This document shows, piece by piece, positions 56,946 through 64,000 of a DNA stretch of 64,000 nucleotides. Origin of the DNA: Pseudomonas sp. JQ170C. GTDB lineage: Bacteria > Pseudomonadota > Gammaproteobacteria > Pseudomonadales > Pseudomonadaceae. Made by a program: the position numbers and the translations under genes. The DNA is taken from NCBI RefSeq assembly GCF_035581345.1, contig NZ_CP141608.1, positions 5,796,501 through 5,860,500 of the forward strand, written 5' to 3'. Numbering within the stretch: the stretch's first letter is position 1; each line of letters begins with the position of its first letter. The notes under the pieces were generated by a model. The model was given only the letters and a program-made list of their open reading frames with translations. It did no database searches and was not told where the DNA came from.

Positions 56946-58256
56946 TTGAACCAGAATTGGCATGGCACCCTGATTCGCCACATGCTGCTGTTAATCACCG
57001 CTTGCCTGCTGGTGGGCCTGATCAGCGGCTACTACGGCTGGAGCCTGGCGGTGGGCCTGGCGATTTACCTGGGCTGGACCCTCAAGCAGCTGCTACGCCT
57101 GCACGAGTGGCTGCGCCTGCACAAACCCGATGAAGCGCCCCCCGACGGCTATGGCCTGTGGGGCGAGGTGTTCGACAGCATCTATCACCTGCAACGCCGC
57201 GACCAGCGCGTGCGGGGCCGCCTGCAGGCGGTGATCGACCGGGTGCAGGAATCCACCGCCGCCCTCAAGGACGCGGTGATCATGCTCGACAGCGACGGCA
57301 ACCTGGAATGGTGGAACCGCGCCGCCGAAACCCTGCTCGGCCTCAAGACGCCCCAAGACAGCGGCCAGCCGGTAACCAACCTGGTGCGCCATCCACGCTT
57401 CAAGGAGTACTTCGAGCAGGAGAACTACCTCGAGCCACTGGAAATCCCTTCGCCGATAAACGACCGCCTGCGCGTACAACTGCACATCACCCGCTACGGC
57501 AACAACGAGCACCTGATGCTGGTGCGCGATGTCACCCGCATCCATCAGCTCGAACAGATGCGCAAGGACTTCGTCGCCAACGTCTCCCATGAACTGCGCA
57601 CGCCCCTGACGGTGATCGCCGGCTACCTGGAAACCCTGCTCGACAACGTCGAAGAGGTAAACCCGCGCTGGGTCCGGGCGCTGCAGCAAATGCAGCAGCA
57701 AGGCGGCCGCATGCAGACCCTGCTCAACGATCTGTTGTTGCTGGCCAAGCTGGAAGCCACCGATTACCCCTCCGACAACCAGCCCGTGGCCGTCGATGCA
57801 TTGCTGCAGTCGATCAAGGGCGATGCCCAGGCCCTGTCCGGCCAGCGCAACCAGCGCATTACCCTGGAGGCGACCCCCGGCGTTCGCCTCAAAGGCAGTG
57901 AGGCCGAACTGCGCAGCGCCTTCTCCAACCTGGTGTTCAATGCGGTCAAGTACACCCAGGATGGCGGCCAGATCCGCATTCGCTGGTGGGCCGACGAACA
58001 GGGCGCGCACCTGAGCGTCCAGGACTCCGGTATCGGCATCGACGCCAAACACCTGCCCCGCCTGACCGAGCGCTTCTACCGGGTCGACTCCAGCCGTGCC
58101 TCCAACACCGGTGGCACCGGGCTGGGACTGGCGATCGTCAAGCATGTGCTGCTACGCCACCGGGCGCGCCTGGAGATCAGTAGCGTGCCGGGACATGGCA
58201 GCACCTTCACCTGCCATTTCGCGCCCATCCAGATCGCCTCGCGCATGGCCTCCTAA
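56946..58256 (+). CDS. phoR: Phosphate sensor histidine kinase PhoR
   Basis: 436 residues; the TTG start at 56946 follows aagga. Two hydrophobic helices (about 8-47) form the membrane anchor, a PAS-like domain covers 95-195, the HisKA phosphoacceptor H215 is in ANVSHELRTPL, and the ATPase domain runs 300-425 (NLVFNAVKYT, SGIGIDAKHLP and GGTGLGLAIVKH). It phosphorylates PhoB when phosphate is scarce; the Pst system and PhoU hold it in check. It is downstream of phoB, and the spacer carries a repeat instead of a promoter I can see. Confidence 0.97.
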   Translation: MNQNWHGTLIRHMLLLITACLLVGLISGYYGWSLAVGLAIYLGWTLKQLLRLHEWLRLHKPDEAPPDGYGLWGEVFDSIYHLQRRDQRVRGRLQAVIDRVQESTAALKDAVIMLDSDGNLEWWNRAAETLLGLKTPQDSGQPVTNLVRHPRFKEYFEQENYLEPLEIPSPINDRLRVQLHITRYGNNEHLMLVRDVTRIHQLEQMRKDFVANVSHELRTPLTVIAGYLETLLDNVEEVNPRWVRALQQMQQQGGRMQTLLNDLLLLAKLEATDYPSDNQPVAVDALLQSIKGDAQALSGQRNQRITLEATPGVRLKGSEAELRSAFSNLVFNAVKYTQDGGQIRIRWWADEQGAHLSVQDSGIGIDAKHLPRLTERFYRVDSSRASNTGGTGLGLAIVKHVLLRHRARLEISSVPGHGSTFTCHFAPIQIASRMAS

Positions 58257-58304
58257 GCCGCGCCCCTAGGCAATCGCGCACTCAGCCGCTACATTGGCGG
58301 ACCG

Positions 58305-58324
58305 GTGCCAGCGCATGCTGGCAC
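58305..58324 (+). terminator. Hairpin after phoR
   Basis: Arms gtgccagc (58305-58312) and gctggcac (58317-58324), tetraloop gcat, then a pyrimidine-rich stretch (cttctcttctttttc) before the next start. Confidence 0.65.
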
Positions 58325-58370
58325 TGTACTTCTCTTCTTTTTCAAATGACGGACCCCGTAAAACCCCATC

Positions 58371-59711
58371 ATGGACCCTTCCCCAGGTATTAGCCTCGCC
58401 TCACTGTTCGCCGATTTCGGCATGATTCTTTTTGCTCTGCTGCTGGTTCTGCTCAACGGCTTTTTCGTTGCCGCCGAGTTCGCCATGGTCAAATTGCGCT
58501 CGACCAAAGTCGAGTCGATTGCCGTGCAGCATGGCTGGCGCGGGCAAATCCTGCGCACCGTGCACAACCAACTGGACGCTTACCTGTCGGCCTGCCAGCT
58601 GGGTATCACCCTCGCCTCCCTGGGGCTGGGCTGGGTCGGTGAGCCGGCCTTCGCGCACTTGCTCGAGCCGCTGCTGGCCGCTGTCGGGGTCCAATCCCCG
58701 GAAGTCATCAAGGCCGTGTCGTTCTTCAGCGCCTTCTTCGTGATTTCCTACCTGCACATCGTGGTCGGCGAACTGGCACCCAAGTCCTGGGCCATTCGCA
58801 AACCCGAACTGCTGTCGCTGTGGACTGCCGTGCCGCTGTACCTGTTCTACTGGCTGATGTACCCGGCCATCTACCTGCTCAACGCCAGTGCCAACGCCAT
58901 CCTGCGCATTGCCGGCCAGGGCGAGCCGGGCCCCCACCACGAGCACCACTACAGCCGTGACGAACTGAAGCTGATCCTGCACTCCAGCCGCGGCCAGGAC
59001 CCGAGCGACCAAGGCATGCGCGTACTGGCCTCGGCGGTGGAAATGGGTGAGCTGGAAGTGGTCGACTGGGCCAACTCCCGCGAAGACATGGTGTGCCTGG
59101 ATGCCGATGCGCCGCTCAAGGAAATCCTCGCGATGTTCCGCCGGCACAAATTCAGCCGCTATCCGGTACTGGATGCCGAGCGCGGTGAATTCATCGGCCT
59201 GCTGCACATCAAGGACCTGCTGCTGGAACTGGCGGACCTGGACCACATCCCGGAGTCCTTCAACCTGGCCGAACTGACCCGACCGCTGGAACGCGTGTCG
59301 CGCCACATGCCGCTGTCCCACTTGCTGGAGCAGTTCCGCAAGGGTGGCGCACATTTCGCCCTGGTCGAAGAAGCCGACGGCAAAGTGATCGGCTACCTGA
59401 CCATGGAGGACGTGCTGGAAGTGCTGGTGGGCGACATTCAGGACGAACACCGCAAGGCCGAACGCGGCATCCTCGCCTATCAGCCAGGCAAGTTGTTGGT
59501 GCGTGGCGATACCCCGCTGTTCAAGGTCGAGCGCCTGCTGGGGGTGGACCTGGACCACATCGAGGCGGAAACCCTCGCCGGCCTGGTCTACGAGACCCTC
59601 AAGCGGGTTCCGGAAGAAGAAGAAGTACTGGAAGTCGAAGGCCTGCGCATCATCATCAAGAAGATGAAAGGCCCGAAAATCGTCCTGGCCAAGGTGCTCA
59701 AGCTCGACTGA
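58371..59711 (+). CDS. CNNM/CorC-type transporter-like protein (hemolysin family)
   Basis: 446 residues: a DUF21/CNNM membrane domain (four helices, residues about 15-180, with FFVAAEFAMVKLRSTKV and GITLASLGLGWVGEPAF), a CBS pair (about 210-335) and a CorC/HlyC C-terminal domain (about 355-445). Such proteins are called hemolysins but more likely affect magnesium or other divalent ion efflux. The ribosome site is weak. It stands alone between phoR and the M23 gene. Confidence 0.9.
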   Translation: MDPSPGISLASLFADFGMILFALLLVLLNGFFVAAEFAMVKLRSTKVESIAVQHGWRGQILRTVHNQLDAYLSACQLGITLASLGLGWVGEPAFAHLLEPLLAAVGVQSPEVIKAVSFFSAFFVISYLHIVVGELAPKSWAIRKPELLSLWTAVPLYLFYWLMYPAIYLLNASANAILRIAGQGEPGPHHEHHYSRDELKLILHSSRGQDPSDQGMRVLASAVEMGELEVVDWANSREDMVCLDADAPLKEILAMFRRHKFSRYPVLDAERGEFIGLLHIKDLLLELADLDHIPESFNLAELTRPLERVSRHMPLSHLLEQFRKGGAHFALVEEADGKVIGYLTMEDVLEVLVGDIQDEHRKAERGILAYQPGKLLVRGDTPLFKVERLLGVDLDHIEAETLAGLVYETLKRVPEEEEVLEVEGLRIIIKKMKGPKIVLAKVLKLD

Positions 59712-59717
59712 GCCGCC

Positions 59718-60614
59718 TCACGGGTTGCCGGCGGTGAAGTTCGGCAACCCACCGACGGGCTGGTTGAACTGGTAAGGGATCGACTCCAGCGCCAGCCCGA
59801 CGTTGCGCTGCACCACAAAGTGCAAATGCGGGCCGGTGCTGTTGCCGGTGTTGCCGGACTTGGCCAGCGCCGTACCGTAGACCACTCGCTGCCCCTCTCT
59901 GACCACGACCGAACCGCGCATCAGGTGCAGGTATACGCCCATGGTGCCGTCGTCGTGCAGGATCCGTACAAAATTCCCCGCCGGGTTCGTCCCGCGTCCG
60001 CTCTGGTTGTTCTCGGTCTTGATCACCACCCCGGCCCTTGCGGCAATGATCGGCGTGCCTTCGGGCATGGCGATGTCCATGGCGTAACGCCCCTTTGGGC
60101 CGAAATGGCTGTAGCGCCCATTGGAGCCCTGGGTCAGCCGGAACGGCCCGCCGCGCCACGGTAACGGGTAACGAAACGCCTGCTGACGCTGGGCGGGGTT
60201 GCCCAGGGCGTACCTGAACTTCTCCTGGTAGCCCACCGACTTGCCCGGCTGGCGCGCACTGAGCACCGTCAGCGGCACCGTGATGCGCGGCGGCAGCACC
60301 CGCCGGACAATCCGCGAGGTGCCGCCCTGGACGTTGCTCAAGCGCTCCAGGCGCAGCTCTACTTCGACCGGTGCGTAGGTGTCGTTGCGTGCGGTAAAAC
60401 GCACCCCACCAGCGAACGGGGTCGCCTGAAGGTGTACCTGATGCTCCAGCTGCTCGAACATTCGATCGCGAAACACGAACGCGCTGCCACCCGGCAGTGG
60501 GCGGTCAGAATAGGAGACCACGCCGAACTCGTCAGTGTGTTTGTAGAGGGTCATCGCCAGTGCCGGGCCGCAAGCCGCGATCAAGGCGCAGAACAGCAAA
60601 GTGCGTGCGGGCAT
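59718..60614 (-). CDS. M23-type peptidase-like protein with DUF4124-like N terminus
   Basis: 298 residues. A signal peptide (1-20) is followed by a DUF4124-like segment (MTLYKHTDEFGVVSYSDRPL) and a C-terminal LytM/M23 domain (about 165-285). The HxH zinc pair is present in GPHLHFVVQ. The first zinc-site His of the HxxxD signature is replaced: the sequence reads GRYAMD, with Arg at the usual His place, a feature shared by the MPEGTPI subgroup. So it may be inactive or use a shifted ligand. It is probably a periplasmic wall-associated protein. Convergent with the CorC-like gene. Confidence 0.82.
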   Translation of the reverse strand: MPARTLLFCALIAACGPALAMTLYKHTDEFGVVSYSDRPLPGGSAFVFRDRMFEQLEHQVHLQATPFAGGVRFTARNDTYAPVEVELRLERLSNVQGGTSRIVRRVLPPRITVPLTVLSARQPGKSVGYQEKFRYALGNPAQRQQAFRYPLPWRGGPFRLTQGSNGRYSHFGPKGRYAMDIAMPEGTPIIAARAGVVIKTENNQSGRGTNPAGNFVRILHDDGTMGVYLHLMRGSVVVREGQRVVYGTALAKSGNTGNSTGPHLHFVVQRNVGLALESIPYQFNQPVGGLPNFTAGNP

Positions 60615-60724
60615 GGGTGGTGGCTTTTTGACAGTTCGTGATCTGTCGAAGCCTAGCAGCAGATTTTGCCGTGGACCGGGCGGGGGTGTTTCGGCGTTGT
60701 GCCAGTGGACGAATGGTAAAGCTC

Positions 60725-60771
60725 TCGCGGGGCAAGCCCGCTCCTACTGTAGGAGCGGGCTTGCCCCGCGA
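60725..60771. repeat. REP doublet
   Basis: Perfect inverted repeat: 22-bp arm 60725-60746, loop ctg, arm 60750-60771. Identical core to the other copies. It lies 8 bases past the stop of the response regulator gene at 60779 and could stop its transcript. Confidence 0.88.
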
Positions 60772-60778
60772 TCAGGTC

Positions 60779-61678
60779 TCAAGCACCCGGTACGAAGTGC
60801 TTCTGCGCCGTACCCCGGGCAATCAGCCGCGACAAGTAGTCGAGCTTCTGGGCGTCCTGGTCGACAAACTTGAAGGTCAGTTGCAGCCAGTCACTGTCGG
60901 GCTTGGGCTCCAGCGCTGCGACGGCATGCAGGTAGCCGTTAAGCCGGGCGACCTCGGCGTTCTCGCCCTGCTCCAGGTCCAGTACGGCGCCTTCAAGCAC
61001 CTGAGGCAGGGTCTCACCGCGACGCACCACCAGCAGCGCTTCCTTGAGGCTCAGCGCCTTGATCACGCAAGGCTGAACGCCACTTGGCAGACGCAGCTGC
61101 CCCTGGCCACGGCCAGTGGCTGGCTGGGGCGGGTTGATCTGCGGCTTGGCCGGTTCTGCAGCGGCTACCGCCGGAGCCGGAGCCGGAGCCGGAGCCTTTA
61201 CCGTTTCTGCCCGTCCACCGGTGAGGGCATTGAGCGAGTCATTGGCAAACGCCGAATGGGCACGGGCCGGGACGCTGGCCATCAAGGCATCGAGCTTGCC
61301 CACCTTGGTCAGGGCCTTTTTGACCTTGGTCAGCAGCTGTTCATTGGTGAAGGGCTTGCCGACAAAATCCGAGACACCGGCCTGGATCGCCTGCACCACG
61401 TTTTCCTTGTCGCCACGGCTGGTCACCATGATGAACGGCAAGGTCTTCATCGACGCCTGCTCACGGCACCAGGTCAGCAATTCAAGCCCGGACATTTCCG
61501 GCATTTCCCAGTCACACAGCACCAGGTCAAAGGCCTGGCGTGACAGCAGGGTCTGCGCCTTGCGGCCGTTGATGGCATCTTCGATGACCACGCCCGGGAA
61601 GTGGTTGCGCAGGCACTTTTTCACCAGGTCGCGAATGAACGGCGCATCATCGACCACCAACACACTGACTTTACTCAT
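60779..61678 (-). CDS. Single-receiver response regulator with C-terminal domain of unknown type
   Basis: 299 residues from the ATG at 61678 behind aggagtgg; the frame is open 16 codons further. Receiver at 1-125 with phosphoacceptor Asp56 in LVLCDWEMPEM and the Lys in GKPFTNEQ. A Pro/Ala-rich linker (about 165-200) leads to a C-terminal beta-rich domain (210-299). I could not see a DNA-binding helix-turn-helix or a clear RxxxR PilZ motif. It therefore looks like a protein-interaction regulator. It is next to phoU, but the strand break by the phoU terminator suggests it is separate. Confidence 0.85.
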   Translation of the reverse strand: MSKVSVLVVDDAPFIRDLVKKCLRNHFPGVVIEDAINGRKAQTLLSRQAFDLVLCDWEMPEMSGLELLTWCREQASMKTLPFIMVTSRGDKENVVQAIQAGVSDFVGKPFTNEQLLTKVKKALTKVGKLDALMASVPARAHSAFANDSLNALTGGRAETVKAPAPAPAPAVAAAEPAKPQINPPQPATGRGQGQLRLPSGVQPCVIKALSLKEALLVVRRGETLPQVLEGAVLDLEQGENAEVARLNGYLHAVAALEPKPDSDWLQLTFKFVDQDAQKLDYLSRLIARGTAQKHFVPGA

Positions 61679-61802
61679 CGCCACTCCTATCGCATCCCGA
61701 CCAGCATAACGCTGACTGATGGCCATTTGCCAAACATTGGCTCACACCGGGACGCGTGATTCCGTTCGCGGCTGCCTTTGAAGTACTCCCCCCACAAACG
61801 AA

Positions 61803-61826
61803 AACGCCCGGCCAAGGCCGGGCGTT
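61803..61826 (-). terminator. Terminator after phoU
   Basis: Arms aacgcccggcc (61803-61813) and ggccgggcgtt (61816-61826), loop aa. On the minus strand it is followed by a tttcg-type tail. It lies 17 bases past the phoU stop. Confidence 0.8.
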
Positions 61827-61842
61827 CTTACACGGGGCAGTC

Positions 61843-62601
61843 TTACTTATCGTCAGTTACAGCCGGAACATTAGCCTTTTCGCTGCCGCCTTCGACCTCT
61901 TCCTTCATACGTTTGAGGCCCAGGTGACGCACGTCGGTACCGCGCACCAGATAGATCACCAGCTCCGAAATGTTGCGCGCATGGTCGCCGATACGCTCCA
62001 GCGAACGCAGGGCCCAGATGACGTTGAGCACCCGTGAGATCGAACGCGGGTCTTCCATCATGTAGGTAACCAGCTCACGCAGGGCGGTCTTGTATTCGCG
62101 GTCGATGGTCTTGTCGTACTGGGCCACCGACAGCGCCAGATCAGCGTCGAAACGGGCAAAGGCGTCGAGGGCATCGCGGACCATGTTGCGCACCTGGTCA
62201 CCGATATGACGCACTTCGACGTAACCCCGGGGCGATTCGCCCTCTTCGCACAGTTGAATGGCACGGCGCGCGATTTTGGTCGACTCATCACCGATGCGCT
62301 CCAGGTCGATTACCGACTTGGAAATACTGATGATCAGGCGCAGGTCGGAGGCAGCGGGCTGACGACGGGCCAGAATGCGCACGCATTCTTCGTCGATGTT
62401 GCGCTCCATCTGGTTGATCTGGTCGTCGACTTCACGCACCTGCTGGGCCAGGCCCGAGTCGGCATCGATCAGTGCGGTGACCGCGTCATTGACCTGTTTC
62501 TCGACCAGGCCGCCCATCGCCAGAAGGTGGCTGCGAACCTCTTCAAGCTCGGCGTTGAACTGCTGGGAGATGTGGTGGGTAAGGCTGTCTTTATCAATCA
62601 T
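61843..62601 (-). CDS. phoU: Phosphate transport system regulator PhoU
   Basis: 252 residues from the ATG at 62601, which opens MIDKDSLTHHISQQFNAELE; the frame is open 11 codons further. The two three-helix PhoU repeats are seen, each with an E(D)xxxDxxxERIGD metal/phosphate-type patch (SVIDLERIGDESTKIA and RSLERIGDHARNISELV). PhoU keeps PhoR inactive when phosphate is plentiful and limits Pst uptake. It is 122 bases after pstB, with an intergenic repeat in between. Confidence 0.97.
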   Translation of the reverse strand: MIDKDSLTHHISQQFNAELEEVRSHLLAMGGLVEKQVNDAVTALIDADSGLAQQVREVDDQINQMERNIDEECVRILARRQPAASDLRLIISISKSVIDLERIGDESTKIARRAIQLCEEGESPRGYVEVRHIGDQVRNMVRDALDAFARFDADLALSVAQYDKTIDREYKTALRELVTYMMEDPRSISRVLNVIWALRSLERIGDHARNISELVIYLVRGTDVRHLGLKRMKEEVEGGSEKANVPAVTDDK

Positions 62602-62620
62602 GCTTTCGCTCCGCGAAAAA

Positions 62621-62719
62621 GCTTCAAGTAGCAAGCTTCAAGCTTCAAGTTTGTTCGTGTCGTTCCAGGGCTTCATGCTCGCCACTCTTCTTGCAGCTTG
62701 AAGCGCGTAGCTTGCAGCT
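62621..62719. repeat. Second-family intergenic repeat, copy 2 (pstB-phoU spacer)
   Basis: gcttcaagtagcaagcttca (62621-62640, continuing agcttcaagt) faces cttgcagcttgaagcgcgta (62690-62709, continuing gcttgcagct). The gcttcaag/cttgaagc arms form an imperfect inverted repeat around about 39 bases. It lies just before the phoU start. Confidence 0.75.
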
Positions 62720-62723
62720 GTCG

Positions 62724-63557
62724 CTAGCCGTAGCGACCGGTAATGTAATCTTCGGTCTGCTTTTTCGCCGGGTTGGTGAACAGGGTGTCGGTGTCACCAA
62801 ACTCGATCAGCTTGCCCATGTACATGAAGGCGGTGTAGTCCGAGACCCGCGCCGCCTGCTGCATGTTGTGGGTAACGATAACGATGGTGTACTTGGACTT
62901 CAGCTCGTAGATCAGCTCTTCGACCTTCAGAGTCGAGATCGGGTCCAGTGCCGAGCACGGCTCGTCGAGCAGCAGCACTTCCGGCTCCACGGCGATGGTA
63001 CGGGCAATCACCAGACGCTGCTGCTGACCACCGGACAGGCCCAGTGCCGACTCGTGCAGGCGGTCCTTGACCTCGTCCCACAACGCCGCGCCCTTGAGTG
63101 CCCACTCAACGGCTTCGTCGAGCACACGCTTCTTGTTGATGCCCTGGATGCGCAGACCATAGACCACGTTCTCGTAGATGGTCTTGGGGAACGGGTTGGG
63201 CTTCTGGAACACCATGCCCACACGGCGACGCAGTTCGGCCACCTCTTCGCCCTTGCGGTAGATGTTGTTGCCGTACAGGTTGATCGCGCCTTCAACACGG
63301 CAACCGTCGACCAGGTCGTTCATGCGGTTGAAGGTACGCAGCAAGGTGGACTTGCCGCAGCCGGACGGGCCGATGAAGGCCGTCACGCGCTGCTTGGGGA
63401 TGTTCATGCTGACGTCGAACAGGGCTTGCTTGTCGCCGTAGTACAGGCTCAGGCCAGGTACTTCGATGGCAACGGTTTCTTCTGCCAGACGCAGGCTCTG
63501 CTTGTCGCGGCCCAGGGCCGACATGTCGATACCGTGGGCGTGGGATTCATGTTGCAT
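62724..63557 (-). CDS. pstB: Phosphate ABC transporter ATP-binding protein
   Basis: 277 residues. Walker [13 protein letters not shown] signature LSGGQQQRL, Walker [14 protein letters not shown] and the H-loop VTHNMQQAA are all intact. It powers high-affinity phosphate uptake by PstA/PstC/PstS. It is downstream of pstA and upstream of phoU in the standard pstSCAB-phoU order. The N terminus is some 20 residues longer than that of E. coli PstB, as in other pseudomonads. Confidence 0.98.
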   Translation of the reverse strand: MQHESHAHGIDMSALGRDKQSLRLAEETVAIEVPGLSLYYGDKQALFDVSMNIPKQRVTAFIGPSGCGKSTLLRTFNRMNDLVDGCRVEGAINLYGNNIYRKGEEVAELRRRVGMVFQKPNPFPKTIYENVVYGLRIQGINKKRVLDEAVEWALKGAALWDEVKDRLHESALGLSGGQQQRLVIARTIAVEPEVLLLDEPCSALDPISTLKVEELIYELKSKYTIVIVTHNMQQAARVSDYTAFMYMGKLIEFGDTDTLFTNPAKKQTEDYITGRYG

Positions 63558-63572
63558 GATTTCACTCCGTTT

Positions 63573-63642
63573 GTAGCTGCAGGCTTCAAGCTGCCAGCTG
63601 CAAGTGTGTGCAAAAGCGGCGTGCAGCTTGCCGCTTGTGGCT
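63573..63642. repeat. Second-family intergenic repeat, copy 3 (pstA-pstB spacer)
   Basis: gtagctgcaggcttcaagct (63573-63592, continuing gccagctgcaag) and gcagcttgccgcttgtggct (63622-63641) form an imperfect inverted pair filling most of the spacer. Confidence 0.7.
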
Positions 63643-63654
63643 AATAACGTTCTG

Positions 63655-64000
63655 TCAGCTGTCCAGCGCCTTGTACTTCTCGCGCAGGTGGTTACGAATC
63701 CATACCGCCGACAGGTTCAAGGTGGCGATCACCAGCACCAGCAGCAATGCGGTGGCGTATACCAGCGGCCGCGCAGCTTCTACGTTGGGGCTCTGGAAGC
63801 CGACGTCGTAGATGTGGAAGCCCAGGTGCATGATCTTCTGGTCAAGGTGCAGGTACGGGTAGTTGCCGTCCACTGGCAGCGACGGCGCCAACTTCACCAC
63901 ACCCACCAGCATCAGCGGCGCCACTTCACCGGCGGCACGGGCCACGGCGAGGATCATGCCGGTCATCATGGCCGGACTGGCCATCGGCAGGACGATCTTC
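63655..64000 (-). CDS. pstA: Phosphate ABC transporter permease PstA, 3' part only
   Basis: The last 115 or so residues, ending KYKALDS; the gene continues past the right edge in the same frame. The [20 protein letters not shown] segment is the EAA-type loop that contacts PstB, and the last helix ([20 protein letters not shown]) crosses the membrane. It is followed by pstB after a 97-base spacer with a repeat. Confidence 0.95.
   Translation of the reverse strand, partial: KIVLPMASPAMMTGMILAVARAAGEVAPLMLVGVVKLAPSLPVDGNYPYLHLDQKIMHLGFHIYDVGFQSPNVEAARPLVYATALLLVLVIATLNLSAVWIRNHLREKYKALDS

Overview
The window is a 64 kb stretch of chromosomal core DNA from a fluorescent pseudomonad, most likely of the Pseudomonas putida group. 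The GC content and codon use are high and even. The gene order (rep, xpt, cycB, pauR, dadX, ridA, dadA, dadR; rpmG-rpmB; radC, coaBC, dut, algC, argB; pyrE/crc; rph, yicC, gmk; rpoZ-spoT; exbB-exbD-tonB, oxyR, recG; rubA-rubB, ubiC-ubiA, phoB-phoR, phoU-pstB-pstA) is, from memory, the conserved Pseudomonas order. The short GC-rich intergenic palindromes (core tcgcggggcaagcccgctcc) are the REP family typical of P. putida. I saw no prophage, insertion sequence, CRISPR array, rRNA or tRNA.

Layout. 0-6.2 kb: MATE exporter, a GGDEF/EAL c-di-GMP protein, Rep helicase and xanthine salvage. 6.2-8.9 kb: an acetyl-CoA hydrolase/transferase bracketed by REP sequences, then cytochrome c5. 8.9-13 kb: polyamine regulator PauR, then the alanine-catabolic dad operon with its Lrp-type regulator divergent. 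13-21.5 kb: YkgJ-type protein, a frameshifted PauB-type glutamylpolyamine oxidase, DUF1127 peptide, MocR regulator, phospholipase-D-like lipoprotein, MFS carrier, KauB aldehyde dehydrogenase and a cupin. 21.6-33.4 kb: housekeeping (L33, L28, RadC, CoaBC, Dut, AlgC, ArgB, PyrE, Crc, RNase PH, YicC, Gmk) plus an orphan oligopeptide-binding protein. 33.4-39.9 kb: a four-gene minus-strand polyamine operon (glutamylpolyamine synthetase, aldehyde dehydrogenase, PuuD hydrolase, APC permease) with a divergent LysR gene, lying between gmk and rpoZ. 40-50 kb: rpoZ, spoT, ridA, a lipoprotein, an SDR protein, ExbBD-TonB, OxyR and RecG. 50-56 kb: HDOD signalling protein, HU, rubredoxin system and ubiquinone head-group genes. 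56-64 kb: phosphate regulon PhoBR, PhoU, PstB and the 3' end of pstA, with a CorC-like protein, an M23 protein and a response regulator between.

How the genes work together. Three themes recur. (1) Polyamine/amino-acid catabolism: PauR, PauB, KauB, the puuA/puuC/puuD/permease operon and the dad genes together could run the gamma-glutamyl polyamine route and L/D-alanine use. crc is in the same window, and several of these transcripts carry candidate A-rich Hfq/Crc motifs near their start codons. (2) Iron, redox and oxidative stress: ExbBD-TonB, OxyR, rubredoxin and its reductase, plus a Fur-like palindrome upstream of the GGDEF/EAL gene. (3) Phosphate: phoB has a clear Pho box, and three related intergenic repeats sit inside the pho/pst gene strings.

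I found no convincing undescribed multigene system. The most useful leads are the frameshift in pauB, the duplicated aldehyde dehydrogenase in a locally inserted puu operon, the candidate Crc sites, the Fur-like site, the MocR operator cluster and the second intergenic repeat family. All product names rest on reading the translated sequences and remembered family features; no database search was run.
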